DNA from: Methanolinea sp. UBA275 | GTDB taxonomy: Archaea > Halobacteriota > Methanomicrobia > Methanomicrobiales > Methanospirillaceae | Assembly: GCA_002506105.1 (NCBI GenBank) | Contig: DAWU01000060.1 | Coordinates: 1-25,918 of the forward strand | Direction of reading: 5' to 3' | Length of the DNA stretch: 25,918 nucleotides | Part shown: positions 1-7,645 of the stretch, one piece after another | Position numbering within the stretch: position 1 is the first letter of the stretch | Layout of the letters: every line of letters begins with the position of its first letter | Program-made: the position numbers and the translations under genes | Notes under the pieces: model-generated | Database searches by the model: none | What the model was told of the DNA's origin: nothing | Seen by the model: the letters and a program-made list of their open reading frames with translations, nothing else

Positions 1-204
1 TGTTCCACGTTATTCGAAATCCTCTGATAGATTCTCAATCTGTTGTAGGGGATAAGGGGGGGTGAGTCATACGAGATTTCTTTGCAGACGATTCTTTTTA
101 AGTGTTCCAATTGGGATTTGACCGGGGGAAAGTTTCAGTGTGAAAGGATAATTCCTGTCAGCAGAGAAAATCTTAAGAAAAATACCCTGTCTCTCCAGAG
201 AATT

Positions 205-250
205 AAAAGAAAAAGATTTTTTAAAATTCAGGGATGGTATCCCTGAATTT
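205..250 (-). terminator. Hairpin terminator of the secreted-protein gene
   Basis: A perfect 12-bp inverted repeat (224-235 with 239-250, 3-nt loop) lies 20 bp past the stop codon of the minus-strand gene at 271-1080. Read on the minus strand it is followed by U-rich runs (210-214 and 205-208). The position and the stem-plus-U-tract form fit a transcription terminator or 3'-end processing signal. The rest of 1-204 shows no convincing gene. Confidence 0.7.
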
Positions 251-270
251 CTTGGTCCTTACCGCTGAAC

Positions 271-1080
271 TTATGCCCTGCGGGTTCCGGACTCGTAGTT
301 CATACGCTTGTAGAACACAGTCTGGAATCCGTCTGCAGTGGTCAGTTCGTTGTAGACGATGTCAACTGCCGGGAAGGTGTCGTTGCCACGGGCGTCCATC
401 AGGTGAGCGTTGATCCATGCCTGGGAGTTACCGTAGGCGTTCTGGAGCTCGACCTCATAGTTCAGTGCAACCGGCACATCTGCAGTGGCTGCGACATGGC
501 GCTCTTCGACATCGGTGTTCAGGTTCTCGACCTGGAATCCGGTGAAGGAGCTGCCCATCTCAACGATGTTGCAGTAGTCGGGGATGGTCGTGAAGATTGA
601 AGATCCGAACGGACAGATGTACCTGTCATTGCCGGTGTGGTTCTGGCCAGCACCATCGATGAGGATGCTCTCTTCAGTGGTCATCTCGCCAAGGCCAAGT
701 GCCTCGTCCTGTGCGAAGTCTACCAGCTTGGTTGCCTCGAAGTTGAACTGGTTTGCAACCTTGTTCCTGGTGTCAAGGGCCATGGTCTTGGTGTACTCTC
801 CGTACCCCTGGTCCATGATGGTGTCTTCAGTGTAGGACACTACGTACATCCTCTCGCCATCGCCGAGCGGGGCGGGGGTGTATACAGCGCCGGTGCCGAG
901 GTTCTCGCTGGACTGCTGCCAGACAAATGCGTCGGTCTCAGTTACAGTGCCAAGGCAATAGACTGCAGTTGCAGTGTTGATACCCTGGGTCTCCGGGGTC
1001 TGGTTAACCGCGTCATCTGCAAAGGCCATTCCTACAACGAGGACAGCAAGTGCAAGGACCGCGAATGCGAATTTCTTCAT
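271..1080 (-). CDS. Secreted protein of unknown function
   Basis: I do not recognise this 269-residue protein. It starts with a clear Sec-type signal peptide: lysines at positions 2-3, a hydrophobic core up to about residue 19 and an Ala-Phe-Ala-Asp cleavage region near residues 19-22. The mature part is acidic and polar, with no further membrane segment, so it is probably exported and soluble or loosely surface-bound. It has few cysteines; two flank a central stretch that begins with Cys-Pro-Phe-Gly. The start is supported by a strong ribosome binding site (GGAGGA, 1087-1092 on the minus strand). The gene stands alone, with its own leader hairpin upstream and a 12-bp hairpin terminator downstream, the arrangement expected of an independently regulated and perhaps abundant transcript. 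A tetrapeptide, CPFG, recurs at the C-terminus of the other secreted protein in the window (13765-14466), but the two do not otherwise look alike. Confidence 0.75.
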   Translation of the reverse strand: MKKFAFAVLALAVLVVGMAFADDAVNQTPETQGINTATAVYCLGTVTETDAFVWQQSSENLGTGAVYTPAPLGDGERMYVVSYTEDTIMDQGYGEYTKTMALDTRNKVANQFNFEATKLVDFAQDEALGLGEMTTEESILIDGAGQNHTGNDRYICPFGSSIFTTIPDYCNIVEMGSSFTGFQVENLNTDVEERHVAATADVPVALNYEVELQNAYGNSQAWINAHLMDARGNDTFPAVDIVYNELTTADGFQTVFYKRMNYESGTRRA

Positions 1081-1086
1081 TATGTT

Positions 1087-1152
1087 CCTCCTACAGTTTA
1101 TGCTGATACTCTCAGCATCAACCAGACATTTTAGCTATAGGAGCATATGAAC
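1087..1152 (-). promoter_or_regulatory. Promoter and 5' leader hairpin of the secreted-protein gene
   Basis: On the minus strand a purine-rich BRE-like stretch followed by TTCATATGC (1143-1151) could be the TATA element, predicting a transcript start near 1122. The leader would then begin almost at once with a perfect 7-bp hairpin (ATGCTGA 1100-1106, loop 1107-1111, TCAGCAT 1112-1118), followed by the ribosome binding site at 1087-1092. The hairpin and ribosome binding site are seen directly; the TATA assignment is inference. Confidence 0.45.
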
Positions 1153-1335
1153 CTTTCTCTCTTTTGCTTTGAAAGATGGAAGATTCCTACCCTTTCTTTT
1201 CCGGAAGGGGTCAAAATCTGAAGCCTTCAGCATCATATCACTCAACAATGAGTGAATGAATTCCACACCCATTACAAACAGGGCGGTTCTGGTTGTCAAA
1301 TCAGAAAAAAACAACATAAAACAAGGGATATCTGC

Positions 1336-2061
1336 CTATTTTCGTGCAACCGTAAGATAACCGCTATGGCAAATCCTGGTTGATGGGCGCGATCCCCTGG
1401 CAGTCCTTGTGATCTCGCGTTCAATACATTCATGAGCCTGCACTTCAGTGAACAGCCCACCAGCCGCATCCATGACAATAAAAAGATGTTCGAGGAACGG
1501 GGTATAGCATATGAGGTATCCCCCTTCGCAAAGGAGCGTGTGAGCATGGGTGACGTGTTCTGCAGTCATTGAGAGGTCAAGGTGGACTATGTCATATGTT
1601 CCCGTTGCTTCAAGGACATCACCGCAGACAACTTCGACATTCGTAAGTTTTGCATCCCGAATATTTTTCTCAGCTGTCTTGGCAAACTCAGGCCTTATCT
1701 CATAGGTGGTAACCCTCTTTGCGATACCCCCGAAGTATATTGCAGCAATACCGCTCCCGGTCCCTGCATCAAGCACTTCGTCCCTGCTGTTCATCCCGGA
1801 AAAAGCGATGGCAAGGCCGATATCCTTGGGGAGCATGGGAGCCCCGCTCCGGCTGGCACGCGAGAAGAAGTCTGGTGCCCTTGGTGAGAGTGCCCGGAAA
1901 TCCTGGCCGGAATGGGTGGTGATAGTATCTCCGGGTGAGAGGCAGAGAAGGGAATCAAGATCAAGCACCCCCCGGTCGGTCGAGAAAGAACCCGTTCCTG
2001 CACGTACAAAAAAGGTCCGCCCTCCCCCAACAAGCAGGACACGTTCCCCCGGTTCAAACAT
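1336..2061 (-). CDS. trmI: tRNA (adenine-N1)-methyltransferase TrmI
   Basis: This 241-residue SAM-dependent methyltransferase should make m1A in the T-loop of tRNA (positions 57/58 in archaea). The N-terminal third is the small beta-rich domain of the TrmI family (FEPGERVLLVGGG, then a segment ending in a Pro-Lys-Asp-Ile-Gly turn). The Rossmann fold follows, with the SAM-binding motif DAGTGSGIAA and an acidic residue in the YEIRPE strand. I place the start at the ATG at 2061. It overlaps the end of the NAC gene by 8 nt, and translation from there matches the family N-terminus; upstream codons in this frame lie inside NAC. It is the last gene of the DHH-PUA-NAC-trmI operon. T-rich sequence on the minus strand just downstream (about 1300-1325) may end the transcript. 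Confidence 0.9.
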   Translation of the reverse strand: MFEPGERVLLVGGGRTFFVRAGTGSFSTDRGVLDLDSLLCLSPGDTITTHSGQDFRALSPRAPDFFSRASRSGAPMLPKDIGLAIAFSGMNSRDEVLDAGTGSGIAAIYFGGIAKRVTTYEIRPEFAKTAEKNIRDAKLTNVEVVCGDVLEATGTYDIVHLDLSMTAEHVTHAHTLLCEGGYLICYTPFLEHLFIVMDAAGGLFTEVQAHECIEREITRTARGSRPSTRICHSGYLTVARK

Positions 2062-2398
2062 GGCTGGTGAGGTGGATGATTGCTTCGGCGATATCCCCTC
2101 CTGTCTTCCGGAGGGCTTCCCTGGCGGAGTCAAGGCTTACCTGTGCCTGCTCTGCCACCATCCTGACATCGTCCTCGGGGATCTCCTGGATTGCGGCCTC
2201 GAACCTCGGCTGCCCGGTGATCTGATACGTAGTAATCCCCTGCATAGTCATCGCTGCCACTTCGGCAGCATCGAAGATGTAGGAGCCTTTCGGGGTTGAG
2301 ATCACGATCTTCTGCACATCCTCAATCTGTTCGACCTGCATCCCCAGCTGCTTCATCATCTGTTTCATTTTCCTGGGGTTGATATTTCCCGGCATCAT
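2054..2398 (-). CDS. nac: Archaeal nascent polypeptide-associated complex protein
   Basis: This 114-residue homolog of eukaryotic alpha-NAC forms a homodimer in archaea and binds nascent chains at the ribosome exit. The start MMPG-NINPRKMKQMMKQLG is the typical archaeal NAC N-terminus and fixes the start codon even though it lies 77 nt inside the upstream gene. The central NAC beta-barrel runs over about residues 20-70. A C-terminal UBA domain follows at about residues 76-114 (VRMVAEQAQVSLDSAREAL, then GGDIAEAI). It overlaps trmI by 8 nt. Position and overlaps suggest translational coupling with the PUA protein and TrmI. Confidence 0.95.
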   Translation of the reverse strand: MMPGNINPRKMKQMMKQLGMQVEQIEDVQKIVISTPKGSYIFDAAEVAAMTMQGITTYQITGQPRFEAAIQEIPEDDVRMVAEQAQVSLDSAREALRKTGGDIAEAIIHLTSHV

Positions 2399-2849
2399 AG
2401 GCTGACCTTCCCTGCCGTACTTTTACTGCTCCACCGTAATTAAATACCAGCATCTCGCGGCCTGAGAGAAGGGCCATTCCGGTGGCAAGAAGATCATCAT
2501 CTCCCGTGACCACCAGAACCTCGTCACCGCTCCTGATTTGGGGATCGGCTGCGATAACATGCTTACAGAATGCATTTTTCCCCTGGAGGATGAATTCCGC
2601 GACATCCGGAAGTATGCATACCCTGTATGCCGGAGGGGGGAGTGCGTTTCGGAGCCTTATTGCTCCTCCCATACCGAGCGTGAGCCGCCCGTCTGATGCC
2701 CGCAGGGTTGCAAGACGCGTCCCGTTCCACATCACCTGCTGGACACGCCCGGTTCTCGAGAGGATGAACTCGCAGTTATCCGGAAAGAGTCCAAACCCTG
2801 CACCCCTCCCGAACTGGAAATCAGCAATGACCCTTATTCTCTGCAGCAT
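2322..2849 (-). CDS. PUA-domain RNA-binding protein
   Basis: A 175-residue protein with a C-terminal PUA domain (about residues 75-150: a KHVIAADPQIRSGDEVLVV segment, then GMALLSGREML and the terminal FNYGGAVKVRQG strand). PUA domains bind structured RNA, often tRNA or rRNA, and are found in tRNA-guanine transglycosylase relatives; the exact substrate is not evident. The start at 2849 is chosen because the protein from there (MLQRIRVIADFQFG) looks family-like. It overlaps the DHH gene by 29 nt. The 3' end runs 77 nt into NAC; the last 25 or so residues after the PUA core are low-complexity and acidic and may exist only because of that overlap. A PUA protein beside NAC and TrmI is a recurring archaeal neighbourhood and suggests a role in tRNA modification or ribosome-linked RNA binding (inference). 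Confidence 0.8.
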   Translation of the reverse strand: MLQRIRVIADFQFGRGAGFGLFPDNCEFILSRTGRVQQVMWNGTRLATLRASDGRLTLGMGGAIRLRNALPPPAYRVCILPDVAEFILQGKNAFCKHVIAADPQIRSGDEVLVVTGDDDLLATGMALLSGREMLVFNYGGAVKVRQGRSAYDAGKYQPQENETDDEAAGDAGRTD

Positions 2850-4218
2850 ACTGCTCTCCGATAAGCTGGTTGACCCGGTTGACAAAGTGTTCCTCCGATT
2901 CTTTTGGAATGAATGCACCCGCCGCAATCCGGTGCCCGCCACCGGCACCCCCCACCTCAGCGGATGCTGTAGTCAGTGCCCGCTGGAGGTCTATCCCCCC
3001 CGCGACCACACGATCAGTGGTGCGCATTGAAACCTTGGTGAGCGTGGGATCTTCGGGTTGCTCTACCATCACCATGATGGGTTTATGTATGTTCAGCCGG
3101 GAAAGTGCCATCCCTGCTCCAATCCCGACGATGGTGTCAGGATACCGGTTCCCGACGTGGATGAACTGTATATGGGAGAGCTCGCGGACTCCCGTGTTCA
3201 AGATGTAATCAAGGAGCTCCCGAATGACTGCCCTGTGATTGGTCAGCATGTGTTCCGCTTCCCGGTACGCCGAACCGCGATCACCCCTGCATATGGCGCT
3301 CCCGATCCTGGGCCGGGTCCACCTCCCGCATGCATTCAGGAGCGTGGCGAATTCCTGCGCATTGCGGAGCGGTGTCCGTGCCGCTTCCGCAGGAAAGAGG
3401 TAACTCTCTGCAAAGAGCCTGTCGGCACGCTCACCCGACGAGATGATCTGCTCGACAAGTCCGCTGGTCACACGCCGCTTGTCCTCTGGAGGCAGCTCCT
3501 CCCAGACTAACCAGCGCTTCCCGGGGGTCTGGAGCTCGATCCCGAGTCTCTGGAGGAACCTGAGCGCACCGTTGATATTATTGGTGATCCCGGGTATGAA
3601 CGGGTCATCATTATAGGCGAGGCATACATGGAGGGGACGCGTGGATGTCCCATAACAGTTCAGGTCGCGGGAAATAACCTCGATACATCCTGCTCCTGCA
3701 CCCTGGAGTGCGATATCCCTTGCAGGCCCGACGAGACCACAATCTTCCCTGGCCATCATATCGCCGACGTTACCGATCACCGCGAGCCCCGAGAGGTCAA
3801 TGTTCCCGGGGTCCATCTCCATGGCAACAAGGAAGGCAACCCCCGCAGCACTCATCTTGGTAAACCCGTGGGGCAGGCAGTTGACCTGGTGATATTCCTT
3901 CTGACCAGGCTGGCTGACATGGTGATCGAGAATAAGAACCTCGTCTTCTCCGATCCCGCGCTCCTCGATGAGATTTTGCTGCCCGGCTCCAAGATCACAG
4001 AATATCTTGAACGAGTCATCTTTGGGAACCTGGCGGATGGTCATGGGCTCGAGCTGCCTGACAAAGACCGTGGTGTGTTCAATCCCTGCCCGTGAGAGCG
4101 CCTGCGAGATGATTGCCTCACTGGCGATTCCGTCGGCGTCGATATGAGAGATGATCGTCACCTTCTGGTGCGCTTTTATCTCCTGTGCTGCCGCCCGGGT
4201 TTCATCGCAGAGGCTCAT
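2821..4218 (-). CDS. DHH-family phosphoesterase, archaeal RecJ-like
   Basis: A 465-residue DHH/DHHA1 phosphoesterase. Visible motifs from the Met at 4218: motif I HIDADG (residues 25-30), motif II CDLGAG (74-79), the DHH motif LDHH (97-100), a downstream IGNVGD motif, and the C-terminal DHHA1 glycine motif GGAGGGHRIAAG. Family members are Mn-dependent 5'-3' exonucleases or oligonucleotide phosphodiesterases. Archaeal RecJ homologs act in replication (GINS-associated GAN) or RNA/DNA turnover, and which role applies cannot be told here. The reading frame stays open another 30 codons upstream, but that extension is not family-like, so I use MSLCDE as the start. It is the first gene of the overlapping DHH-PUA-NAC-trmI operon. 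Confidence 0.88.
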   Translation of the reverse strand: MSLCDETRAAAQEIKAHQKVTIISHIDADGIASEAIISQALSRAGIEHTTVFVRQLEPMTIRQVPKDDSFKIFCDLGAGQQNLIEERGIGEDEVLILDHHVSQPGQKEYHQVNCLPHGFTKMSAAGVAFLVAMEMDPGNIDLSGLAVIGNVGDMMAREDCGLVGPARDIALQGAGAGCIEVISRDLNCYGTSTRPLHVCLAYNDDPFIPGITNNINGALRFLQRLGIELQTPGKRWLVWEELPPEDKRRVTSGLVEQIISSGERADRLFAESYLFPAEAARTPLRNAQEFATLLNACGRWTRPRIGSAICRGDRGSAYREAEHMLTNHRAVIRELLDYILNTGVRELSHIQFIHVGNRYPDTIVGIGAGMALSRLNIHKPIMVMVEQPEDPTLTKVSMRTTDRVVAGGIDLQRALTTASAEVGGAGGGHRIAAGAFIPKESEEHFVNRVNQLIGEQYAAENKGHC

Positions 4219-4331
4219 TGGGATAATAATGGGGAATCCAGAAGAAAAAGGATGGGGATTGCACAGTCCCAAGCCTTCCCACGAGCACTTCCGGCATTTA
4301 CAGGGCATAGTTCATATCCCCGGCGGATGAT

Positions 4332-5771
4332 ATGCTGGTATACCCGGGGATGAAGACAGGTACGATGGCCAGGATAGGGAAAAAATGCCGGGAATTCCAG
4401 GAGGGCGGCATCATCTCGCATGCCCGGATGCGGGCAGTTGATGTGAATGCAGGGGCACTTGGAGTGTCATCACTCCAGTTGATGGAATCAGCAGGATGCG
4501 CCCTTGCAGACCTTGTCAGGTCACTTGGACGGGATCGCATCCTGATATTGTGTGGAAAGGGTAACAATGGCGGAGACGGGATGGTCGCTGCCCGGCACCT
4601 CCAGGATCTCGACGTAACGTGTATATATCTCGAAGGGGATGGGATGAGCCCGGAATGCAAGCACCAGTTCGCGACACTCTCATCCTGCGCCGTAGAACTT
4701 GCGGGGGTCCGTTGCCGCGACGACATCAGATCCGTCGGGAAACACTTTTCCCACGCGACGTGTATCGTCGATGCCCTCCTCGGAACGGGCGGATGTGGGA
4801 CACCCCGTGAACCGATCAGGACTCTTGTCCAGAAGGCCGGCAGTTCCGGTGCGGTGCTGGTGTCAGCCGATGTCCCGACTCCCGGGCTGGTTCCCGATCA
4901 CATCCTGGCCTTTCACCGCCCAAAGGTGGAGGGCTCCCTTGTTGCTGACATAGGAATCCCTCTTGAAGCCGAGATCACGACCGGCCCGGGAGACCTCACG
5001 ATCCTGCAGAAGAGAGACCCGGGCGCACACAAAGGTGCCGGGGGGGAGGTTCTCGTCGTCGGGGGCGGGCCATACCAGGGTGCACCATATCTTGCAGGCC
5101 TGGGAGCTCTCAGGGCTGGCGCAGACATCGTAAAAATTGCCTCTCCTGTCTTTGAACCAATTCCCGACCTCATCTATGAAAGGCTCGAGGGGGATAGGAT
5201 CACGACCCATCATCTCGACACCTTACAGGACCTCGCAGAAGCGGCAGACGTGGTGGTCATGGGCAACGGCCTCGGTGACCGGAGCCACGATGTGATGGTG
5301 TCGCTTGCCTCTCAATGCGAAAAGGCGGTTGTTGATGCAGATGCACTCCGGAAACCCCTTCCTCACGCAAGCGACACCATCTACACCCCCCATGCAGGGG
5401 AATTTGCCCGTATCACAGGCATAAAACCTCCCGATGATCTCTACTCACGGGCGAAAAAAGTCAAATCGGCAGCACGCCATGGTACGATGCTTCTTAAAGG
5501 GAGCGTCGATGTCATCTCTGACGGAGAGCGGGTTAGGTTCAACAGGACCGGATCTACCATTATGACTGTCGGGGGCACAGGGGATGTGCTTGCCGGCATT
5601 GCGGGTGCCCTGTTCTGCCGTCTACCGGCGTTCGAATCTGCGTGCCTTGCCGCATACGTCAATGGACGCGCGGGGATGGCGGTGGAAAAGGAGTTCGGGG
5701 GCGGGATGCTCCCAACCGATCTCACGGACCGTATCCCCCTCGAACTGTTCCAGAATGGAGTTGAGACATGA
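4332..5771 (+). CDS. nnr: Bifunctional NAD(P)HX epimerase / ADP-dependent dehydratase
   Basis: Repairs hydrated NAD(P)H. The N-terminal YjeF_N domain (about residues 28-215) epimerises R- and S-NAD(P)HX, with the nucleotide loop GKGNNGGDGMVAARHL. The C-terminal ribokinase-like domain (about 235-479) dehydrates the S form using ADP, with HKGAGGEVLVVGGG, TPHAGEFARITG and the catalytic TVGGTGDVLAG motif. The fused architecture is usual in bacteria and archaea. The start is uncertain: ATG codons at 4332, 4350 and 4365 are in frame, but family homology only begins near residue 27. There a strong ribosome binding site (AGGAGG, 4399-4404) precedes an ATC-ATC pair and no standard start codon. The 3' end overlaps moaC by ATGA, indicating coupled translation. 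Confidence 0.9.
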   Translation: MLVYPGMKTGTMARIGKKCREFQEGGIISHARMRAVDVNAGALGVSSLQLMESAGCALADLVRSLGRDRILILCGKGNNGGDGMVAARHLQDLDVTCIYLEGDGMSPECKHQFATLSSCAVELAGVRCRDDIRSVGKHFSHATCIVDALLGTGGCGTPREPIRTLVQKAGSSGAVLVSADVPTPGLVPDHILAFHRPKVEGSLVADIGIPLEAEITTGPGDLTILQKRDPGAHKGAGGEVLVVGGGPYQGAPYLAGLGALRAGADIVKIASPVFEPIPDLIYERLEGDRITTHHLDTLQDLAEAADVVVMGNGLGDRSHDVMVSLASQCEKAVVDADALRKPLPHASDTIYTPHAGEFARITGIKPPDDLYSRAKKVKSAARHGTMLLKGSVDVISDGERVRFNRTGSTIMTVGGTGDVLAGIAGALFCRLPAFESACLAAYVNGRAGMAVEKEFGGGMLPTDLTDRIPLELFQNGVET

Positions 5772-6244
5772 CTGAATTTACCCATATCAGCAATGACCGT
5801 GCCAGGATGGTCGATATAGGAGGCAAGGGTGAAGTATACAGGGAGGCACTCGCTTCCGGAAGGATACTCCTCAGGCCGGAAACCCTGAAAGCCATTCATG
5901 AAGGAACCGTCGTGAAAGGAAACGTCCTTGCAACTGCGAGGGTCGCTGCAACGCTTGCGGTCAAGGAAACACCGCGTCTCATCCCGATGTGTCACCCAAT
6001 CCCTATCAGCAGCGTTGACATTGAATTCCTCGAATCGGAGAGTGCGGTGGAGGCTGTGGTACGGGTTCGCTCGCACGGGAGGACAGGCGTGGAGATGGAA
6101 GCCATCACGGGCGTTTCCATTGCCCTTCTCACGATCTGGGACATGGTAAAGTCTGCTGAAAAAGATTCAGCGGGTCAGTACCCAGTGACCTGCATCAGCG
6201 ACATCAGGGTGCTCGAAAAGAAGAAAGGCGGACCGGACGAATAG
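5768..6244 (+). CDS. moaC: Cyclic pyranopterin monophosphate synthase MoaC
   Basis: A 158-residue protein converting the MoaA product to cyclic pyranopterin monophosphate in molybdopterin/tungstopterin biosynthesis, needed by formylmethanofuran and formate dehydrogenases in methanogens. Family hallmarks are present: KGNVLATARVAATLAVK (from residue 50), the active-site MCHP (74-77), and GVEMEAITGVSIALLTIWDM with the terminal catalytic Asp-Met-Val-Lys. Length is normal. The start ATG overlaps the nnr stop (ATGA), so the two are translationally coupled. A 140-bp gap then separates it from rpl15e, which has its own promoter-like region. Confidence 0.96.
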   Translation: MTEFTHISNDRARMVDIGGKGEVYREALASGRILLRPETLKAIHEGTVVKGNVLATARVAATLAVKETPRLIPMCHPIPISSVDIEFLESESAVEAVVRVRSHGRTGVEMEAITGVSIALLTIWDMVKSAEKDSAGQYPVTCISDIRVLEKKKGGPDE

Positions 6245-6286
6245 AGGGACCGGCTCCCTGGACCCCAACAGTCCCTGGACCGCGCA

Positions 6287-6384
6287 TTTTAATACCCCGA
6301 TTGACGATTCTTATAGGTCTTGCGGGATACGTCCCGCGAAGGAATGTGGCCCGTCTTCGGGCTGAACCTGTAGGTGCAAGAATC
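6287..6384 (+). promoter_or_regulatory. Promoter and structured leader of rpl15e
   Basis: A TATA-like TTTTAATA lies at 6287-6294. The following leader can fold into nested helices: P1 GATTCTT (6306-6312) with AAGAATC (6378-6384), the latter touching the start codon; P2 6313-6318 with 6366-6371 (6 bp, one wobble); hairpin P3 GCGGGA/TCCCGC with a TACG loop (6322-6337); hairpin P4 GCCCG/CGGGC with a TCTT loop (6349-6362). The ribosome binding site AGGTG (6372-6376) would sit in the bulge between P1 and P2. If transcription starts about 25 nt after the TATA element (near 6315), the 5' strand of P1 would be absent from that transcript, though present in read-through from moaC. Autoregulation by eL15 is inference only. 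Confidence 0.5.
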
Positions 6385-6975
6385 ATGGCGAAATCAATGT
6401 ACGCCTACGTTAGAGAGGCGTGGAAGAGACCGAGCGAGACCGAAGTCAAGGCACTGCTCTGGAACAGGATGCAGCAGTGGAGGCGCGAGGGGGGTGTTGT
6501 TCGGATAGAGCATCCGACACGTATCGATCGTGCCCGGAACCTTGGATACAAGGCCAAGCAGGGAATCGTGATGGTACGGGTGAAAGTCCGCCGGGGCGGG
6601 AGGCGCAAGTCCCGGTATGTCCGGGCTCGCCGTTCTATCAGGATGGGCGTGAACCGTATCACGGCAGGCAAGAGCCTCCAGCGGATTGCCGAAGAGCGTG
6701 CATCCCGCCGTTACCCGAACATGGAAGCACTCAATTCCTACTGGGTGGGGCAGGATGGGCGGCAGAAGTGGTACGAAGTCATCATGGTGGATGGCAACCA
6801 TCCGGCAATAAAGAGCGACTCGCAGCTCGCATGGATGTCCGATCCCGTCCACCGCGGACGTGCCGAACGTGGAAAGACCAGTGCCGGTTTGAAAGGCCGC
6901 GGGATGGGAACCCGTGGCAAAGGGACAGAGAAGACCAGGCCGAGCATACGCTCGAATGCCAACCTGGGCAAATAA
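6385..6975 (+). CDS. rpl15e: Large ribosomal subunit protein eL15
   Basis: A 196-residue archaeal/eukaryotic-type 50S protein with no bacterial counterpart. The start MAKSMYAYVREAWKRPSE, the basic core (RGGRRKSRYVRARRS) and the Gly/Arg-rich tail (GLKGRGMGTRGKG) are characteristic. The frame stays open further upstream, but the ATG at 6385 gives the conserved N-terminus and has AGGTG 8 nt ahead. It opens the superoperon containing RNase P proteins and the proteasome; rpp30 follows after 28 nt. Confidence 0.97.
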   Translation: MAKSMYAYVREAWKRPSETEVKALLWNRMQQWRREGGVVRIEHPTRIDRARNLGYKAKQGIVMVRVKVRRGGRRKSRYVRARRSIRMGVNRITAGKSLQRIAEERASRRYPNMEALNSYWVGQDGRQKWYEVIMVDGNHPAIKSDSQLAWMSDPVHRGRAERGKTSAGLKGRGMGTRGKGTEKTRPSIRSNANLGK

Positions 6976-7003
6976 CTTATCCCTTTTCTTCGATTGTTCC
7001 TCT

Positions 7004-7645
7004 ATGCAGTATACTGACGCCTGCGTGTTTCCCCTTCCCCTCGGAGATTCATCTCTCCGCCGGATGGCATTCGAAGCCCGCGAACTTGGTTTTGATAGTA
7101 TCGTTGCTGCAGGCGTGGCAGGCAGTGTGTACAGGGGGATTGAGATTATTGGGGGCACACTCATCCATGCAAAGGAGACCAGGGAGGTCCAGGCTGTACT
7201 GAGGAAGGATACCCCTCAACCATCACTCCCCATTGTCAGCGCAGGGGGATATTCCTTCAACAGGGCCGTCATACAGGCAGGATGGGCAAAGGTAATCAGG
7301 GAGATCCATACCACTCCCAGGAATTCTTTTGATCATATCATTTCCAGGATGGCAGCTGATAAGCAGGTTGCCGTTGACCTGGACCTCTCCGTGCTGATCC
7401 AGGAGCGGGGATACATGCGGCAGAAGGTGCTCCAGCGGTATGCAGATTTGGTTTCTCTCCAGGGGAGGTTTGACTTTCCATTCACCATTTCATCAGGAGC
7501 ACGGTCAATCCTCGAGATGAAGTCCCGGAGGGATATGATAGCCCTCTGCGGGCTTTTCGGGCTGGACAGGGAAGGAGCCTTATCAGCGCTCGGGAATGTC
7601 TCACGAATCATCCACCGGGAAAAACCCGTTGAGGTGGTCGCATGA
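7004..7645 (+). CDS. rnp3: RNase P protein component 3 (Rpp30)
   Basis: A 213-residue TIM-barrel-like subunit of archaeal RNase P, which matures tRNA 5' ends together with the RNase P RNA, Pop5, Rpp21 and Rpp29. The C-terminal segment ISSGARSILEMKSRRDM followed by IALCGLFG is typical of the family. I chose ATG 7004 because it follows the eL15 stop and starts the conserved MQYTDACVFP; earlier in-frame codons fall inside rpl15e. No clear ribosome binding site is seen. The 3' end overlaps pop5 by 4 nt (ATGA), as expected for partners (Rpp30 and Pop5 form a heterotetramer). Confidence 0.94.
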   Translation: MQYTDACVFPLPLGDSSLRRMAFEARELGFDSIVAAGVAGSVYRGIEIIGGTLIHAKETREVQAVLRKDTPQPSLPIVSAGGYSFNRAVIQAGWAKVIREIHTTPRNSFDHIISRMAADKQVAVDLDLSVLIQERGYMRQKVLQRYADLVSLQGRFDFPFTISSGARSILEMKSRRDMIALCGLFGLDREGALSALGNVSRIIHREKPVEVVA

